A stretch of DNA of 64,000 nt from Virgibacillus phasianinus (GCF_002216775.1 NZ_CP022315.1:1116001-1180000), one strand, 5' to 3'. Counted from the stretch's first letter, positions 38,503-50,705 are shown. The notes: generated from the letters alone by a model not told the origin. Program-made: numbers and translations.

Positions 38503-39269
38503 TTAACCAATTTGAAAAAATCTGCGTGCATTTTCCGTGGTAATATTGCTTAATTCCTCAACAGGCATCTGTCGTAATTCCGCTATCTTTTCTGCTACTA
38601 ATGTTACATAACTTGGTTCATTTCGCTTCCCCGATTGGGATGCGGGGCAAGGAAGGGGGCATCCGTTTCGACCAATAGGCGATCAAGCGGGACTTCAACC
38701 GCAACTTCTTTTGGATCGGTTGCATTTTTAAACGTCACCGGTCCCCCAAGTGAGATGTAGAAGTTCATATCTAGACACACCTGCAGGTAATCAACCGTAT
38801 CGTTATAACAATGCATGATACCGCCAATCTCTTTTGCATCCTCCTCTTGTAAAATAGCAATAATATCTTCTGTTGCTTCACGGTTATGAATGATGATTGG
38901 CATGTTCACCTTTTTTGCCAGCTTAATCTGCTTTCTAAACACTTCTTTCTGAACATCCTTTGGTGACTTATCCCAGTGGTAATCAAGTCCCATTTCACCG
39001 ATTGCAACCACCTTTGGATGTGCCGCTAGCTCCTCTATCCAACGAAGATCATCCTCTGTCATATCAATTGCATCAACCGGATGCCAGCCAACCGCGGCAT
39101 AAATTGTTTCATGCTGTTCGGCTATTTCAATGGCAAGCGGGATAGTCTCCCGGTCAAATCCGACAACTACCATTTGCGTAACCCCTGCGTCAAACGCGCG
39201 CTTAATAACTTCTTCCCGGTCTTCTTCAAATTGCTGTGCATTTAAATGGACATGTGTATCAAATAACAT
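38503..39269 (-). pseudogene. tatD: TatD-family metal-dependent hydrolase (YabD), frameshifted near the C-terminus
   Basis: The first 212 residues are a normal TatD hydrolase: MLFDTHVHLNAQQFEED with the HxH metal pair, AIGEMGLDYHWD, PIIIHNREA, MHCYND and LLVETDAPFLAPHPNRG. At about 38627 one base is missing: the frame reads GSEMNQVM and stops at 38604. The next frame continues with the family ending KRNEPSYVTLVAEKIAELRQ...ITTENARRFFQIG to a stop at 38503. Adding one base restores a full 255-aa protein. Either a genuine mutation or a sequencing error; the intact remainder and the terminator favour a recent event or an error. Confidence 0.88.
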
Positions 39270-39329
39270 GTGATCACTTCCTTTTTCAACATAAAAGCCT
39301 GACTTCTTAAAGCCAGACCTTTATCGATT

Positions 39330-41381
<2,052 letters not shown>

Positions 41382-41404
41382 TTAACCGATATCATATATA
41401 TTGC

Positions 41405-41508
41405 TTTAAAAACCTTGGATTATCGCCAAAAAGCTAATTGGTGAATCCTTAGATTTTTTATACTTAAGTCCTTTAAATCTTTATGGTTTTCTTTAAGTGC
41501 AAAATCAT
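41405..41508 (+). repeat. Family C element between metS and abrB
   Basis: CCTTGGATTATCGCC pairs with GGTGAATCCTTAG, followed by ATTTTTTATAC and the conserved tail that ends CTTTAAGTGCAAAA. It has the same orientation as abrB and lies upstream of its promoter. Confidence 0.65.
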
Positions 41509-41568
41509 TAATAATTATTTTGCTGAAAACAAGTTTTCACATTTATTTCTATTTTTACTAAATAGCAA

Positions 41569-41600
41569 TTGACACTTATGGAAAACGTTGGTACTATAAT
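41569..41600 (+). promoter_or_regulatory. Promoter of abrB
   Basis: TTGACA (41569-41574) followed after 17 bp by TACTAT (41592-41597). It overlaps a perfect TATAAT (41595-41600) at 20 bp. Confidence 0.65.
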
Positions 41601-41610
41601 GCATAGAAGT

Positions 41611-41628
41611 ATGTCGAATATTGACGAA
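41611..41628 (+). promoter_or_regulatory. Tandem Spo0A boxes in the abrB leader
   Basis: TGTCGAA (41612-41618) and TGACGAA (41622-41628) lie ten bases apart just downstream of the -10. The arrangement is the same as the repressive 0A boxes of B. subtilis abrB. Confidence 0.8.
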
Positions 41629-41667
41629 TATAAAATCTTTTTTATTCTTCGTGAAGGGAGAAAGAAC

Positions 41668-41946
41668 ATGAAATCAACCGGTATTGTCCGCAAGGTCGAT
41701 GAACTTGGTCGAGTAGTTATCCCGAAGGAACTTAGAAAAACACTTGATATCAATGAAAAAGATCCATTGGAAATTTATGTCGATAATGACAAGATCTTAT
41801 TCAAAAAATACAAACCAAGCATGGCATGCCATATCACTGGTGAAACCTCCGATGAAAATTTATCATTAGCAAATGGTAAATTAATTCTTAGTCCTGATGG
41901 CGCAAAAGAATTAGTCAAAGAAATACAAAATCGTTTAAGCTTATAA
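41668..41946 (+). CDS. abrB: Transition-state regulator AbrB
   Basis: 92-aa global repressor of post-exponential genes. The N-terminal DNA-binding domain reads MKSTGIVRKVDELGRVVIPKELRKTLDINEKDPLEIYVD, and the C-terminal part mediates tetramerisation. The ATG at 41668 follows AAGGGAG; the open frame upstream covers the promoter and leader. Spo0A boxes in the leader imply repression at sporulation onset. It is the only core gene of the 12-55 kb part on the plus strand, as in B. subtilis where it is opposite to its neighbours. Confidence 0.97.
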   Translation: MKSTGIVRKVDELGRVVIPKELRKTLDINEKDPLEIYVDNDKILFKKYKPSMACHITGETSDENLSLANGKLILSPDGAKELVKEIQNRLSL

Positions 41947-41970
41947 CAGACATATTCCTATCTAGTTAGG

Positions 41971-42003
41971 AAGGACTGATCAGGTTTATCAGTCCTTTTT
42001 TTA
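41971..42003 (+). terminator. Terminator of abrB
   Basis: AAGGACTGAT/ATCAGTCCTT stem followed by seven T. Confidence 0.9.
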
Positions 42004-42049
42004 TGGCCATTTTCGTTGTTTTTGACACAAAATATATAAACTACGACGT

Positions 42050-42290
42050 AACTATAGGAGTATAAGTCACCGCTGCTTAAAAAACACTGCGCTTTCATGG
42101 CCTCCTCGAGCTTACGCTGAGGGCACTGAAAAAGGTATAGATAATACACAAATAGGTGAATCTATCATTGCATCTTGAATATACTGCGCTTTCCGCGGGC
42201 GAGTGACGAGCCTCCTCGGACTGCCGTCCTCCGGGGTCTCGCCGATCTCTCACTTCCCGCAGGAGTCTCCGTATATTCAAGATGCTAGGT
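42050..42290 (+). repeat. Family A repeat with core inside a 15-bp perfect inverted repeat
   Basis: The core (TGCGCTTTCCGCGGG ... CCCGCAGGAGTCTCC) is flanked by GCATCTTGAATATAC (42170-42184) and its exact reverse complement GTATATTCAAGATGC (42271-42285). The preceding 100 bp match the copy at 0.3 kb in reverse orientation. The abrB-rsmI gap (41947-42630) holds no gene. Confidence 0.75.
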
Positions 42291-42439
42291 AAAGGTGAAA
42301 AACTAAATTTTTAAAATCCACCACTTTTTCAGTACCCTTCTTATGCTTTCGGGGTCCCACCTATGCCTATCATCTAGGGGGCGACTACTGCTCGCAGTTA
42401 TAATTATTGAAGAATGAGGAAATCGTTTATGACATTATA

Positions 42440-42610
42440 GTAGCACTCAAACCTAGCGAAGGAAAAACACGGAGACTCCTGTGGGAGCAGAAGCCTAGAT
42501 GAGACCCCGGAGAGCGTAAGCTCGAGGAGGCTCAGCAGCTGCCCACGGAAAGCGCAGTGTTTTTCCGTAGCGGTCGTTGGACCACCAAACATGATTATTA
42601 GAATACGTCG
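42440..42610 (-). repeat. Family A repeat, second copy in the abrB-rsmI gap
   Basis: The reversed core (GGAGACTCCTGTGGGAG ... CCCACGGAAAGCGCA) is bounded by GGAAAAACAC (42461-42470) and its exact complement GTGTTTTTCC (42557-42566). The flanks are unrelated to those of the neighbouring copy. Confidence 0.7.
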
Positions 42611-42630
42611 CAGTTTATATCAACTGCGGT

Positions 42631-43503
42631 CTATTCAATATGATATTGCTGGTAAACTTCCCGCTTTGGCATTTGCCGCTCTGTTGCAACTTTTTTAATA
42701 GCATCCTTACTCGGATTACTTTCATTTTCCATATAATAATTCACATGCTCTACTACTGATAAGTGGCTCCACCATAACTCTTCTGTTGAAATAGAATCTT
42801 CCTTATTACCTTCCACAACAACGCAAAACTCACCTTTTAGTTCTGTTTGCTTAGTCCATTCCATTATTTCACTAACAGTACCACGAATATACTCCTCAAA
42901 CCGCTTCGTTAGCTCCCTGGCAAGGGTGATTTGCCGATCACCAAGCTGTTCATAAATAGCTGATACCGTCTCCTTTAATCGATAGGGCGATTCATAGAAT
43001 AACAAACTTGGCCGCATTGGTTTTAACCGTTCTAACTCCTTTAGCCTGTCCTTCTTTTTTCTTGGCAAAAAGCCATAAAATAAAAATTCATCCGTTGCTA
43101 AACCAGAACCGATGAGTGCGCATACCGCTGCATTAGCCCCTGGCAAAACTACTACTGGAATATCCGCTTTGACTGCTGCTTGTACCATTTCATAGCCTGG
43201 ATCAGAAATGCCGGGCATACCCGCATCACTTACAAATGCAATTGAATCACCTGCTTCCAATCGTTCCAACAGCTGTTCGCCACGTGATTCCTTATTATGA
43301 TCATGGTAGCTAATCAATTGAGTGTGGATATCAAAGTGAGTCAAAAGTTTTTTCGTATTACGTGTGTCTTCAGCTGCTATCAAGGATGCTGATTCCATCA
43401 CTTTCAATGCCCTGAAGGTGATATCTTCCAAATTCCCAATAGGCGTTGGCACTATATATACTGTCCCCTTTTCCGTTGATTCAAAGCTCTTTTGTGTTTT
43501 CAT
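42631..43503 (-). CDS. rsmI: 16S rRNA (cytidine1402-2'-O)-methyltransferase RsmI
   Basis: 290-aa SAM-dependent enzyme (tetrapyrrole-methylase fold, formerly YabC/YraL type) that modifies C1402 in the ribosomal P site. Motifs: GTVYIVPTPIGNLEDITFRAL, AAEDTRNTKKLL, FVSDAGMPGISDPGYEMV, LPGANAAVCALIGSGL. The start overlaps the end of yazA by about 23 nt, so translation is coupled. Confidence 0.94.
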   Translation of the reverse strand: MKTQKSFESTEKGTVYIVPTPIGNLEDITFRALKVMESASLIAAEDTRNTKKLLTHFDIHTQLISYHDHNKESRGEQLLERLEAGDSIAFVSDAGMPGISDPGYEMVQAAVKADIPVVVLPGANAAVCALIGSGLATDEFLFYGFLPRKKKDRLKELERLKPMRPSLLFYESPYRLKETVSAIYEQLGDRQITLARELTKRFEEYIRGTVSEIMEWTKQTELKGEFCVVVEGNKEDSISTEELWWSHLSVVEHVNYYMENESNPSKDAIKKVATERQMPKREVYQQYHIE

Positions 43504-43774
43504 CTTGACGCACCCCCTGTTTATACGTGGAAATTAAGTGTTCTTTTTTCCTTTTCGAAAGCTGTTTAATGGCATATTCTTTCTTTAAAGCTTCTTCTTT
43601 TGTTGGAAACCGTTGAATATATTCTACCCGAAAAGGACCTCGACCGCGTGTATACTTTGCCCCTTTTCCCGACTCATGCATATGCAATCTCTTTGATAAA
43701 TCATTTGTATAGCCTGTATACAAAGTCGAATCATTGCATTTTAACATATAAACGACATGGTCATTTTTTCCCAT
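43481..43774 (-). CDS. yazA: GIY-YIG endonuclease-like protein YazA
   Basis: 97-aa UPF0213-type protein with a single GIY-YIG nuclease domain: [42 protein letters not shown]. The tyrosines, arginine and catalytic-like glutamate ([16 protein letters not shown]) are present, but the biological substrate is unknown. The ATG at 43774 follows GAGG and overlaps the end of trmN6 by 14 nt; the open frame extends 32 codons inside that gene without support. Confidence 0.88.
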   Translation of the reverse strand: MGKNDHVVYMLKCNDSTLYTGYTNDLSKRLHMHESGKGAKYTRGRGPFRVEYIQRFPTKEEALKKEYAIKQLSKRKKEHLISTYKQGVRQDENTKEL

Positions 43775-44507
43775 ATATAATTTCCTCAGCTTCTGCCGTA
43801 TACGAATTGTCATCATTATAAATATATAATGGGGGTAAAATGGTAAGATCAGTTTTACCATCCCGTACACCTTCTACTAATAACGTATTTGCATCACGGC
43901 CTTTTTTAGGGTACACAAGCCGCATTCGTTTCGGTTCAAGTTTATATTTACGAAACAGTGTAAGAATGTCAACAAGCCTGCCGGGGCGGTGAACCATTGA
44001 TACTTTACCACCTGGGCGTACATGGAGCTTGCATGCCTTCACAACATCTTCTAAGGTACAATATACTTCGTGGCGTGCAATAGTTAAATGGTCATTTTTA
44101 TTATGTTCAGTGGTCGCCGGGGTTTTAAAATATGGTGGGTTGCATGTTACAACATCAAATTTGCTATGTCCAAGTTCTGCGTGCATATTAGTTAAATCTC
44201 CGTGAATCATCGTGATTTGATCATGCAGATTATTCAACTGCAGACTGCGTGTAGCCATATCATAAAGCCGCTTCTGAATCTCTACACCGGTTATATGTGC
44301 ACGCGACCTTCTAGACAACAGCAGGGGAACAACGCCATTTCCACTGCACAAATCCAATAGTTGTCCCTTTTTAACAGGAACAAAAGTAAAATGTGCAAGC
44401 AGTACAGCATCAAGCGAAAAAGAGAAAACAGTTGGACTTTGGATAATTTGTAAATCATCTTCTATTAATAAATAATCAAGTCGTTCATCGTCAAATAATT
44501 GTACCAT
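43761..44507 (-). CDS. yabB: tRNA1(Val) (adenine37-N6)-methyltransferase family protein YabB
   Basis: 248-aa Rossmann-fold methyltransferase. It shows SAM motif [20 protein letters not shown] and the amino-methylase signature NPPYF ([12 protein letters not shown]), which points to N6-adenine methylation. It is the orthologue of the TrmN6/YfiC group by motif and gene order; the target in Bacilli is assumed. It is followed directly by yazA and rsmI with overlaps. Confidence 0.9.
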   Translation of the reverse strand: MVQLFDDERLDYLLIEDDLQIIQSPTVFSFSLDAVLLAHFTFVPVKKGQLLDLCSGNGVVPLLLSRRSRAHITGVEIQKRLYDMATRSLQLNNLHDQITMIHGDLTNMHAELGHSKFDVVTCNPPYFKTPATTEHNKNDHLTIARHEVYCTLEDVVKACKLHVRPGGKVSMVHRPGRLVDILTLFRKYKLEPKRMRLVYPKKGRDANTLLVEGVRDGKTDLTILPPLYIYNDDNSYTAEAEEIIYGKK

Positions 44508-44534
44508 TCCTTAAATCCCTTCCCATATGTATAG

Positions 44535-44579
44535 AAAAGCTGTCCCTACTTGTCCTAAATTAAGACAACGAGACAGCTG
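44535..44579 (-). terminator. Terminator after yabA
   Basis: AGCTGTC...GACAGCT stem with inner TTGTC/GACAA pairs, followed by TTTTCT on the minus strand. Confidence 0.6.
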
Positions 44580-44589
44580 GTTGATTAAC

Positions 44590-44946
44590 TTATTTATTCT
44601 TATTTAAAAATAACAAACAAAATAGACAATCTTCATCCTGTCTTGGACTTCCAAAGTGAACATTGCAGATATGAAAACCTTCTTCATAAAGCCTTGCTAA
44701 GTTATCATACCCTTCACCAGGTATTTCATTAGTGGCCTGGTCATTCCTTTTTTCTTCATCGCTAGTTTCATTTTCCTCTAAGCGATTGCGTAGATGATGG
44801 TTTTCCATTGCTAATCGATGATTTTCTTCGAGCAAATTCCCTAGATGATCCTTTAAATCACCAAGCTGCTCATAAAGTTCGCCTATTCGCTTTTCCATAT
44901 CGGATACCTGTTCAAACACTTCTCGCCTATTCACGCCACCATTCAC
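44590..44946 (-). CDS. yabA: Replication initiation-control protein YabA
   Basis: 118-aa regulator that binds DnaA and DnaN and limits initiation at oriC. The N-terminal leucine-rich coiled coil ([45 protein letters not shown]) forms the tetramer. The C-terminal [22 protein letters not shown] carries the His/Cys zinc site. Start uncertain: ATG at 44946 or GTG at 44934, the latter fitting the B. subtilis N-terminus better. It sits 5 nt after ricT. Confidence 0.94.
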   Translation of the reverse strand: MNGGVNRREVFEQVSDMEKRIGELYEQLGDLKDHLGNLLEENHRLAMENHHLRNRLEENETSDEEKRNDQATNEIPGEGYDNLARLYEEGFHICNVHFGSPRQDEDCLFCLLFLNKNK

Positions 44947-44950
44947 CCCA

Positions 44951-45778
44951 CTATTCTGTGGCTTGCGCTTTAATTATTCCTTCATCGATTAACTCATCTA
45001 ATGTATACTCGATTACCCGCTCTTTTTCAGGAAGTTCGATTTGGACAACGCGTTCAAGGATGTTCATCCCTACTACTTTTCCCCTGCCAAATGGTGTTGT
45101 TACCTTTTCATATAAATCGGGAAGTTTGCGTTTTGCCGTTTCGTATTCATCATTTTCATATTTCAAGCAGCACATCAATCGACCACATAACCCAGAAATT
45201 TTTGCTGGGTTCAGGGATAAATTCTGGTCTTTGGCCATTTTAATAGAAACTGGTTCAAAATCGCCTAAAAATGTTGAACAGCAAAGCATACGCCCGCATG
45301 GACCGATTCCCCCAAGCATTTTTGCCTCATCACGGACACCAATTTGACGCAGTTCTATTCTTGTTTTAAATAAAGCTGCCAAATCCTTTACCAAATTACG
45401 AAAATCTACCCGTCCATCAGCAGTAAAGTAAAAGATAATTTTATTTCGGTCAAATGTATATTCTACCTCTACTAGATTCATATCTAATTTATGTTCAATA
45501 ATCTTATCCGCACATGTTTGAAATGCAGTTTCAGATTGTTGTTGATTTTCAACTACTGTCATTTTATCCTTTTCATCTGCCAGACGAATGACTTTTTTAA
45601 GTGGAAGAACAACATCCTCTTCGTCCACATGTTTGCTTGTGATAACAACCTTGCCAAACTCGATACCTCGAACCGTTTCCACGATGACATAGCCATCTAA
45701 GGTTATATCGTGATCTCCCGGGTCGAAGTAATATATTTTACCCGCCTTTTTAAAACGGACACCAATAACTTCGATCAA
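44951..45778 (-). CDS. ricT: RicT (YaaT), PSP1-domain subunit of the RicAFT complex
   Basis: 275-aa protein with a PSP1 C-terminal domain and conserved cysteine pairs ([33 protein letters not shown]). In the RicA/F/T complex such cysteines hold Fe-S clusters. The complex modulates the Spo0A phosphorelay and RNase Y-dependent mRNA maturation. The ATG lies 5 nt after the holB stop, with a GAGGTG ribosome site inside the end of holB. Confidence 0.95.
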   Translation of the reverse strand: MIEVIGVRFKKAGKIYYFDPGDHDITLDGYVIVETVRGIEFGKVVITSKHVDEEDVVLPLKKVIRLADEKDKMTVVENQQQSETAFQTCADKIIEHKLDMNLVEVEYTFDRNKIIFYFTADGRVDFRNLVKDLAALFKTRIELRQIGVRDEAKMLGGIGPCGRMLCCSTFLGDFEPVSIKMAKDQNLSLNPAKISGLCGRLMCCLKYENDEYETAKRKLPDLYEKVTTPFGRGKVVGMNILERVVQIELPEKERVIEYTLDELIDEGIIKAQATE

Positions 45779-45783
45779 TTAAA

Positions 45784-46770
45784 TCACCTCTGTATATGAA
45801 GTGTAAGCTGTTCCATAACCAATGAAGGATGGACATTTTGCTTCAACTTTCGTTTTGCCTGAAGAATGTTTTCTAAGATTGTCAGTAACTTCATTTTTGG
45901 GAAATACAATGCCGCTTTTTCAAGACCCGAATCCTGTTTACGATACAGGATTAGAGATTGATACTCAAGATGGAAATAAAGGATATCCTTGAATGCTAAT
46001 AGTAACAAGTCAAGGCCTTGATCCAGCTGGTCCCGTTCCTTGAAGTGGACTAACCACTGATTATGAATATATAAATATACTTCTTCAGGTTTCACGATAA
46101 ACATTTCTATCAATTGTACCACTAATTTTCGCGCCTGTGCAAACCACTCATCCGCATTCAGAGCAATTGCTTCGTCCAAATTATTGGTAATAGCACCCAC
46201 TAAGGCAGCATTGTCCTCGGAAACACCAGCTTCCAGTAATTGTTTATGAAATTGCATTGGATTTAATGGACGCAAATCAAGAATCTGACAGCGGGAACGA
46301 ATAGTCGATAAAATAGATTGACTGTTTTCCGTAAGCATAATTGCAGTTGTATCCAGACTTGGTTCCTCCAGAAATTTCAAAATGCGGTTTGCGGCATTGG
46401 TAGTTAAAGTATCTGCGTCTTTAATAACATAAACTTTACGGCTGGACTCAACCCCACTATATTTGAATTCCTTTTGTAATTGATCAATTTGTTCTTTTTT
46501 AATGGAAAGGCCATCTGGCTCAATCCAATGTACATCTGGATGATTACCCGAATCAATCCGTTTACATGCCAGGCAATTGCCACAGGGATTGACGTCTATT
46601 CTATTTTCACAAAACAATACCTTTGCAAGTAAACGTGCAATCGCCTCCTTGCCAGTACCTCGTTCACCATGAATAAGGTAGGCATGAGAAATGCGGTTTT
46701 TTTGAATACTATTTGTCATGATTTTACTTGCTAATGGTTGAATGTCAGCTATTTCAGACCATGTCTTCAT
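45784..46770 (-). CDS. holB: DNA polymerase III delta' subunit
   Basis: 328-aa clamp-loader subunit of the AAA+ type. HGERGTGKEAIARLLAKVL replaces a full Walker A, followed by the zinc module CENRIDVNPCGNCLACKRID and the SRC motif (TIRSRCQIL). It joins DnaX and HolA in loading the beta clamp. In B. subtilis yaaR lies between darA and holB; here only 74 nt with a collapsed family B repeat remain. Confidence 0.94.
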   Translation of the reverse strand: MKTWSEIADIQPLASKIMTNSIQKNRISHAYLIHGERGTGKEAIARLLAKVLFCENRIDVNPCGNCLACKRIDSGNHPDVHWIEPDGLSIKKEQIDQLQKEFKYSGVESSRKVYVIKDADTLTTNAANRILKFLEEPSLDTTAIMLTENSQSILSTIRSRCQILDLRPLNPMQFHKQLLEAGVSEDNAALVGAITNNLDEAIALNADEWFAQARKLVVQLIEMFIVKPEEVYLYIHNQWLVHFKERDQLDQGLDLLLLAFKDILYFHLEYQSLILYRKQDSGLEKAALYFPKMKLLTILENILQAKRKLKQNVHPSLVMEQLTLHIQR

Positions 46771-46802
46771 ATATTTCCGTCCTTAATCTTTTAGATATAC
46801 AA

Positions 46803-46840
46803 ACTTTGTCCAGCTGCGGCTTCTAGAAGCTGCCGTTTTT
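46803..46840 (-). repeat. Collapsed family B unit between darA and holB
   Basis: tgtccagctgcggcttctagaagctgccg holds the end of a type 1 unit with the inner hairpin deleted, leaving a short GCTTCTAGAAGC palindrome next to a T tract. It may serve as a terminator. Confidence 0.6.
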
Positions 46841-46844
46841 CTTT

Positions 46845-47195
<351 letters not shown>

Positions 47196-47828
47196 TTATA
47201 GTTTAGATATAAAATGATCAATCTTTTTCATTACTTCTATTTTAACCTGTTCTAGTGGTAATTCTGCATCAATGACCTGAATACGTTCCGGAAACTTTTT
47301 CACAAGCAGGAGATAGGCTTCATACACCTGTTCATGAAAATGCAGATCCTCTAAATCTAAACGGTTCTTCTCTCTATCTTTATTCGCGATAATCCGCTCT
47401 AATCCCTTTTTTGGTTCAATATTAAAAAATAAAGTTAAATCAGGCATACAATTTTGAATAGCGAATTGATTGATTGTGAATACCTGATCGATTCCAAGTC
47501 CCCTTGCATATCCCTGATAAGCCAAACTGCTGTCAATGAACCGATCACACAATACAATTTTTCCTTGTTCCAGTGCGGGTAACACTTTCTCCATTAAATG
47601 CTGCCTTCTTGCTGCTGCATATAACAACGCCTCTGTTCGAGGATCCATTGCGGTATGCTCTTTATCCAAAATAATATGTCTGATTTTCTCAGCAATTTCG
47701 ATTCCACCTGGTTCTCTTGTTGCTAAGACACTATAGCCTTTTTCTACTAATGTCTGTTCTAATAATTGAAGAATGGATGTCTTGCCAGCGCCATCTCCAC
47801 CTTCAAGTGTTATAAAGTATCCACTCAC
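47196..47828 (-). CDS. tmk: Thymidylate kinase
   Basis: 210-aa P-loop kinase that phosphorylates d[24 protein letters not shown] is the P loop and [16 protein letters not shown] the DRX-like substrate motif; [18 protein letters not shown] follows. The GTG start at 47828 overlaps the stop of yaaO by 4 nt (GTGA). It is followed by darA and holB, as in B. subtilis. Confidence 0.96.
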   Translation of the reverse strand: MSGYFITLEGGDGAGKTSILQLLEQTLVEKGYSVLATREPGGIEIAEKIRHIILDKEHTAMDPRTEALLYAAARRQHLMEKVLPALEQGKIVLCDRFIDSSLAYQGYARGLGIDQVFTINQFAIQNCMPDLTLFFNIEPKKGLERIIANKDREKNRLDLEDLHFHEQVYEAYLLLVKKFPERIQVIDAELPLEQVKIEVMKKIDHFISKL

Positions 47829-49267
47829 AAGGGGTTATCTCCTTTATATATATATATTCCTTTAGCAATATCGTCTGTTTGGATGTTAGCGCCTTGTTCC
47901 ATAAGTTCTGTCAGTAAAACGATATGGTCCACTGTTATCCGCTCCCCTTTTATCAGTATTGGAACACCTGGAGGATATGGAATAATTGAATCAGCTGCAA
48001 CTTCCCCAATTGCCTTTTCAACAGAAACTCGAATTGCCTTTCGCTTATTCATTTGCTGATAATCCATTGACAGTTCATCAATGGGTCTAGGAAATAGCTT
48101 TCCTATATCTATTGTAGCATGCTTGTCCATCATTTTTAATTGTTCCGATATTCTTTTTACTGATACATTCAATTGATCTTTTTCCTGGAATGCCGCAAGT
48201 CCGTGAACAAATAAAACCTGATTATGTGTTGCCAATTCAGGATAGATACGATTCTTTTCAAATGCCTTTGCAACAGTGAATCCGGACATTCCAGCTTGCA
48301 CTTGCAATGTTATTTTTAAAGGATCATCCTTTTCTGTTTCAGGTAAAACGCTCCATAGGTTGCCAGCAGTCAGAATAGACCTTACCTGACGTACACTCTC
48401 AAGAATACCCTCCACACCTTCCCTCTTTAGCCGAGCCAAAAAAGACCTGGCAATGTCAAGGGATGCCATTAATGGATACGAAGGGCTGCTGGACTGGATT
48501 ATTTGTAAAAAATGCCTGACCCGATGCGTTGAAACTGCATTGGTCCTCATATGTAGATAGGAACTCATGGTCATACTTGGAGCCATTTTATGTGCAGATT
48601 GAACGACAAGGTCTGCTCCTAACTCCAAGGAAGACGGCGGAAAAGGAGCTCCCAACGAAAAATGAACACCATGTGCTTCGTCAACTAATACCGGGATTCC
48701 ATGTTGATGCGCATAATCAATTATTGTCTTCATATCGAATGTTTTTCCAAAATAATCGGGATAGGTTAAAACCAACCCTTTTGCATCGGGATGCGAATCA
48801 ATTGCTTGTTTGATAGATTCAATCTTCGGAGCAGTGTAACGATCAACTGTTTCATCATATTCTGGAGCGACAAATATCGGACGAGCGCCAGATAACTCGA
48901 GCCCATTCATTACTGATTTATGACAATTCCGCTGGACGATTAGTTTATCGCCAAGGGAACAGCTAGAAAGGATCATCGCTAAATTCCCAGCTGTACTGCC
49001 CCCCACTAAAAAAAATGTGTAATCAGATTTGAAATAATCAGCCGCAAGTAATTCTGCCTGGTGAATTACCCCATCCGGTGCGTGTAAATCGTCCAATCCA
49101 GTAAGCTCGGTTGCATCAATGGACAAAACATCTGCATAAACATCTTTTGCATAGGGTGGAAACAATGATCCATGTTTATGCCCTGGAACATGAAACGAAA
49201 TCGGTTTATTATTTTTAAAGGTAACTAATTTTGTATATAACGGTGTTTCAGTGTAATCATATTCCAT
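47825..49267 (-). CDS. yaaO: Orn/Lys/Arg decarboxylase family protein YaaO
   Basis: 480-aa PLP enzyme of the fold-I bacterial arginine/lysine decarboxylase group. The cofactor lysine is in [18 protein letters not shown], and earlier FHVPGHKHG and [12 protein letters not shown] are family motifs. Substrate (lysine, arginine or ornithine) cannot be decided from sequence; a role in polyamine synthesis is probable. Start at the second ATG (49267), six bases after GGGGG. It is coupled to tmk downstream. Confidence 0.9.
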   Translation of the reverse strand: MEYDYTETPLYTKLVTFKNNKPISFHVPGHKHGSLFPPYAKDVYADVLSIDATELTGLDDLHAPDGVIHQAELLAADYFKSDYTFFLVGGSTAGNLAMILSSCSLGDKLIVQRNCHKSVMNGLELSGARPIFVAPEYDETVDRYTAPKIESIKQAIDSHPDAKGLVLTYPDYFGKTFDMKTIIDYAHQHGIPVLVDEAHGVHFSLGAPFPPSSLELGADLVVQSAHKMAPSMTMSSYLHMRTNAVSTHRVRHFLQIIQSSSPSYPLMASLDIARSFLARLKREGVEGILESVRQVRSILTAGNLWSVLPETEKDDPLKITLQVQAGMSGFTVAKAFEKNRIYPELATHNQVLFVHGLAAFQEKDQLNVSVKRISEQLKMMDKHATIDIGKLFPRPIDELSMDYQQMNKRKAIRVSVEKAIGEVAADSIIPYPPGVPILIKGERITVDHIVLLTELMEQGANIQTDDIAKGIYIYKGDNPL

Positions 49268-49285
49268 CTTCATCCCCCGTATTCC

Positions 49286-50272
49286 CTATTCAGGCGTTTC
49301 CTTATCTTTATCTGTCCTTTTCCAGTGTGGCACGTTATCATCTTCATCAAATTCAATAATAACCTCTGTTACACCTTTTTCCTCTAAAATTCTTTCTTCA
49401 ATACTGTCGCGGATATCATCCGCCTCAGCAACCGTCATTGATGGGTCAAGCTCTATCTTTAATTCTACATGTAATTCCTCACCCTCTTTGATTACCATCA
49501 AATCCTGGATATCCTTAACATGCGGGTCTTCAATAACCAGTTCCCCAATCTTATCTTCCATTTTCTCGTCCGAAACACCTAATACCCCAGCAGCGTTGTC
49601 AAGGAACACACGTCCTACCACGAAAAACAACATCAGACCGATGATAACGGAAGCATAACCTTCCGCTTCACCAAATGGCGTGTATGTTCCAATAAGGATT
49701 GCAATAATAGCAATAATAGCACCACTAGTCGCAACCATGTCTTCCAGGAACACAAGTTTAGTTGCAGGCTTCGCTTCCCGTACATGTTTGAAACTTTCCG
49801 AAATGATTTTAAATCCTTTTATATCTCCATCCGACTTATCATCCGTTATTTCTTTCATTGCTTTTACTAAAACGATACCTTCCAATATTGCCGCCACCCC
49901 AAGTACCGCTATATTTAGCCACATCCATGACCCCGATTCCAATGGATCAATAATATGAATGATGCCTTCTTTTATCGTTTCATAAGCAAGGATTCCAACA
50001 ATTAATACAGCACCAAGTAAAACCAAGTTGACCAACCGTGCGAAGCCCCCGGGAAAACGGTCAGTTGGTGCCTTTTTACTCAAAGCCGATCCAGTAAATA
50101 CAAAAAATTGATTGGCAGTATCCCCTATGCTATGCATCATTTCCGCAAACATCGCCACATTACCTGTAACAAAATAGGTAATACCTTTAATAATGGCTAT
50201 AATCGCGTTCATGACAGTTGCCCATAAAGCAGATCTACTGCCCTTTTTTAATAGCTTGAAAAATTCCTTCAT
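49286..50272 (-). CDS. Cation diffusion facilitator family metal transporter
   Basis: 328-aa membrane protein of the CDF family. Membrane segments occupy about residues 1-230. Metal-site motifs HSIGDTAN in TM2 and EDMVATSG in TM5 agree with the HD/D-type transport site, and a cytoplasmic dimerisation domain (about 235-320) follows. It probably exports Zn, Mn or Fe in exchange for protons. The ATG at 50272 follows AAGGAG by seven bases. It replaces the xpaC-yaaN genes found here in B. subtilis; the metal is unknown. Confidence 0.88.
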   Translation of the reverse strand: MKEFFKLLKKGSRSALWATVMNAIIAIIKGITYFVTGNVAMFAEMMHSIGDTANQFFVFTGSALSKKAPTDRFPGGFARLVNLVLLGAVLIVGILAYETIKEGIIHIIDPLESGSWMWLNIAVLGVAAILEGIVLVKAMKEITDDKSDGDIKGFKIISESFKHVREAKPATKLVFLEDMVATSGAIIAIIAILIGTYTPFGEAEGYASVIIGLMLFFVVGRVFLDNAAGVLGVSDEKMEDKIGELVIEDPHVKDIQDLMVIKEGEELHVELKIELDPSMTVAEADDIRDSIEERILEEKGVTEVIIEFDEDDNVPHWKRTDKDKETPE

Positions 50273-50381
50273 ATTCTGCTCCTTCCTAGCTGCAAAATAA
50301 TTTTTATCCACTGTCATATTGTGCCAAATTGCCTCATTCTTATTAATTAGGTTACCAATATAGCCTAAAAAAAACCATTAT

Positions 50382-50405
50382 TAGAAAAGCGGAAGCGCTG
50401 GACAT
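50382..50405 (+). repeat. Minimal family B remnant
   Basis: agaaaagcggaagcgctggaca joins the two ends of a family B unit with the whole interior gone. Confidence 0.55.
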
Positions 50406-50461
50406 ATTTTTTAACCACAAAAAAAGCCTTTGCAAGAACATCGCAAAAGCCTAAGCATTTT

Positions 50462-50656
50462 CTATGAATATAACCTTGGTTGATTCATATTCTTTAATTT
50501 TTGTAAATAATAATTGTACTTTTCTTCTCTCGGCTCCGTGTGAATAATATTTTGTTCACACTCACAACAGATAAATAGTGTGTATAAATGAATTCCTCTT
50601 TCTTTTTCTTCCTCGCAAATGCCACAGCATTCCTTTGCAATTGTTGTTGTTTTCAT
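50462..50656 (-). CDS. csfB: Anti-sigma-G factor Gin (CsfB)
   Basis: 64-aa zinc-binding protein with CCGICEEEKERGIHLYTLFICCECEQ, the paired CxxC knuckles of Gin, and the conserved ending LKNMNQPRLYS. It inhibits sigma-G (and sigma-E) to prevent premature or misplaced activity. A sigma-F promoter upstream (50676-50705) agrees with its forespore role. GGAGG precedes the ATG. Confidence 0.93.
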   Translation of the reverse strand: MKTTTIAKECCGICEEEKERGIHLYTLFICCECEQNIIHTEPREEKYNYYLQKLKNMNQPRLYS

Positions 50657-50675
50657 TTCCCCACCTCCGTTAGTT

Positions 50676-50705
50676 TAGTCTCTCCTAATCTAACGAATTA
50701 TATAC
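50676..50705 (-). promoter_or_regulatory. Sigma-F promoter of csfB (gin)
   Basis: Minus strand GTATA (50705-50701), 15-bp spacer, GGAGAGACTA (50685-50676), a full match to the sigma-F pattern GYATA-N15-GGNNANAHTR. Confidence 0.78.
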
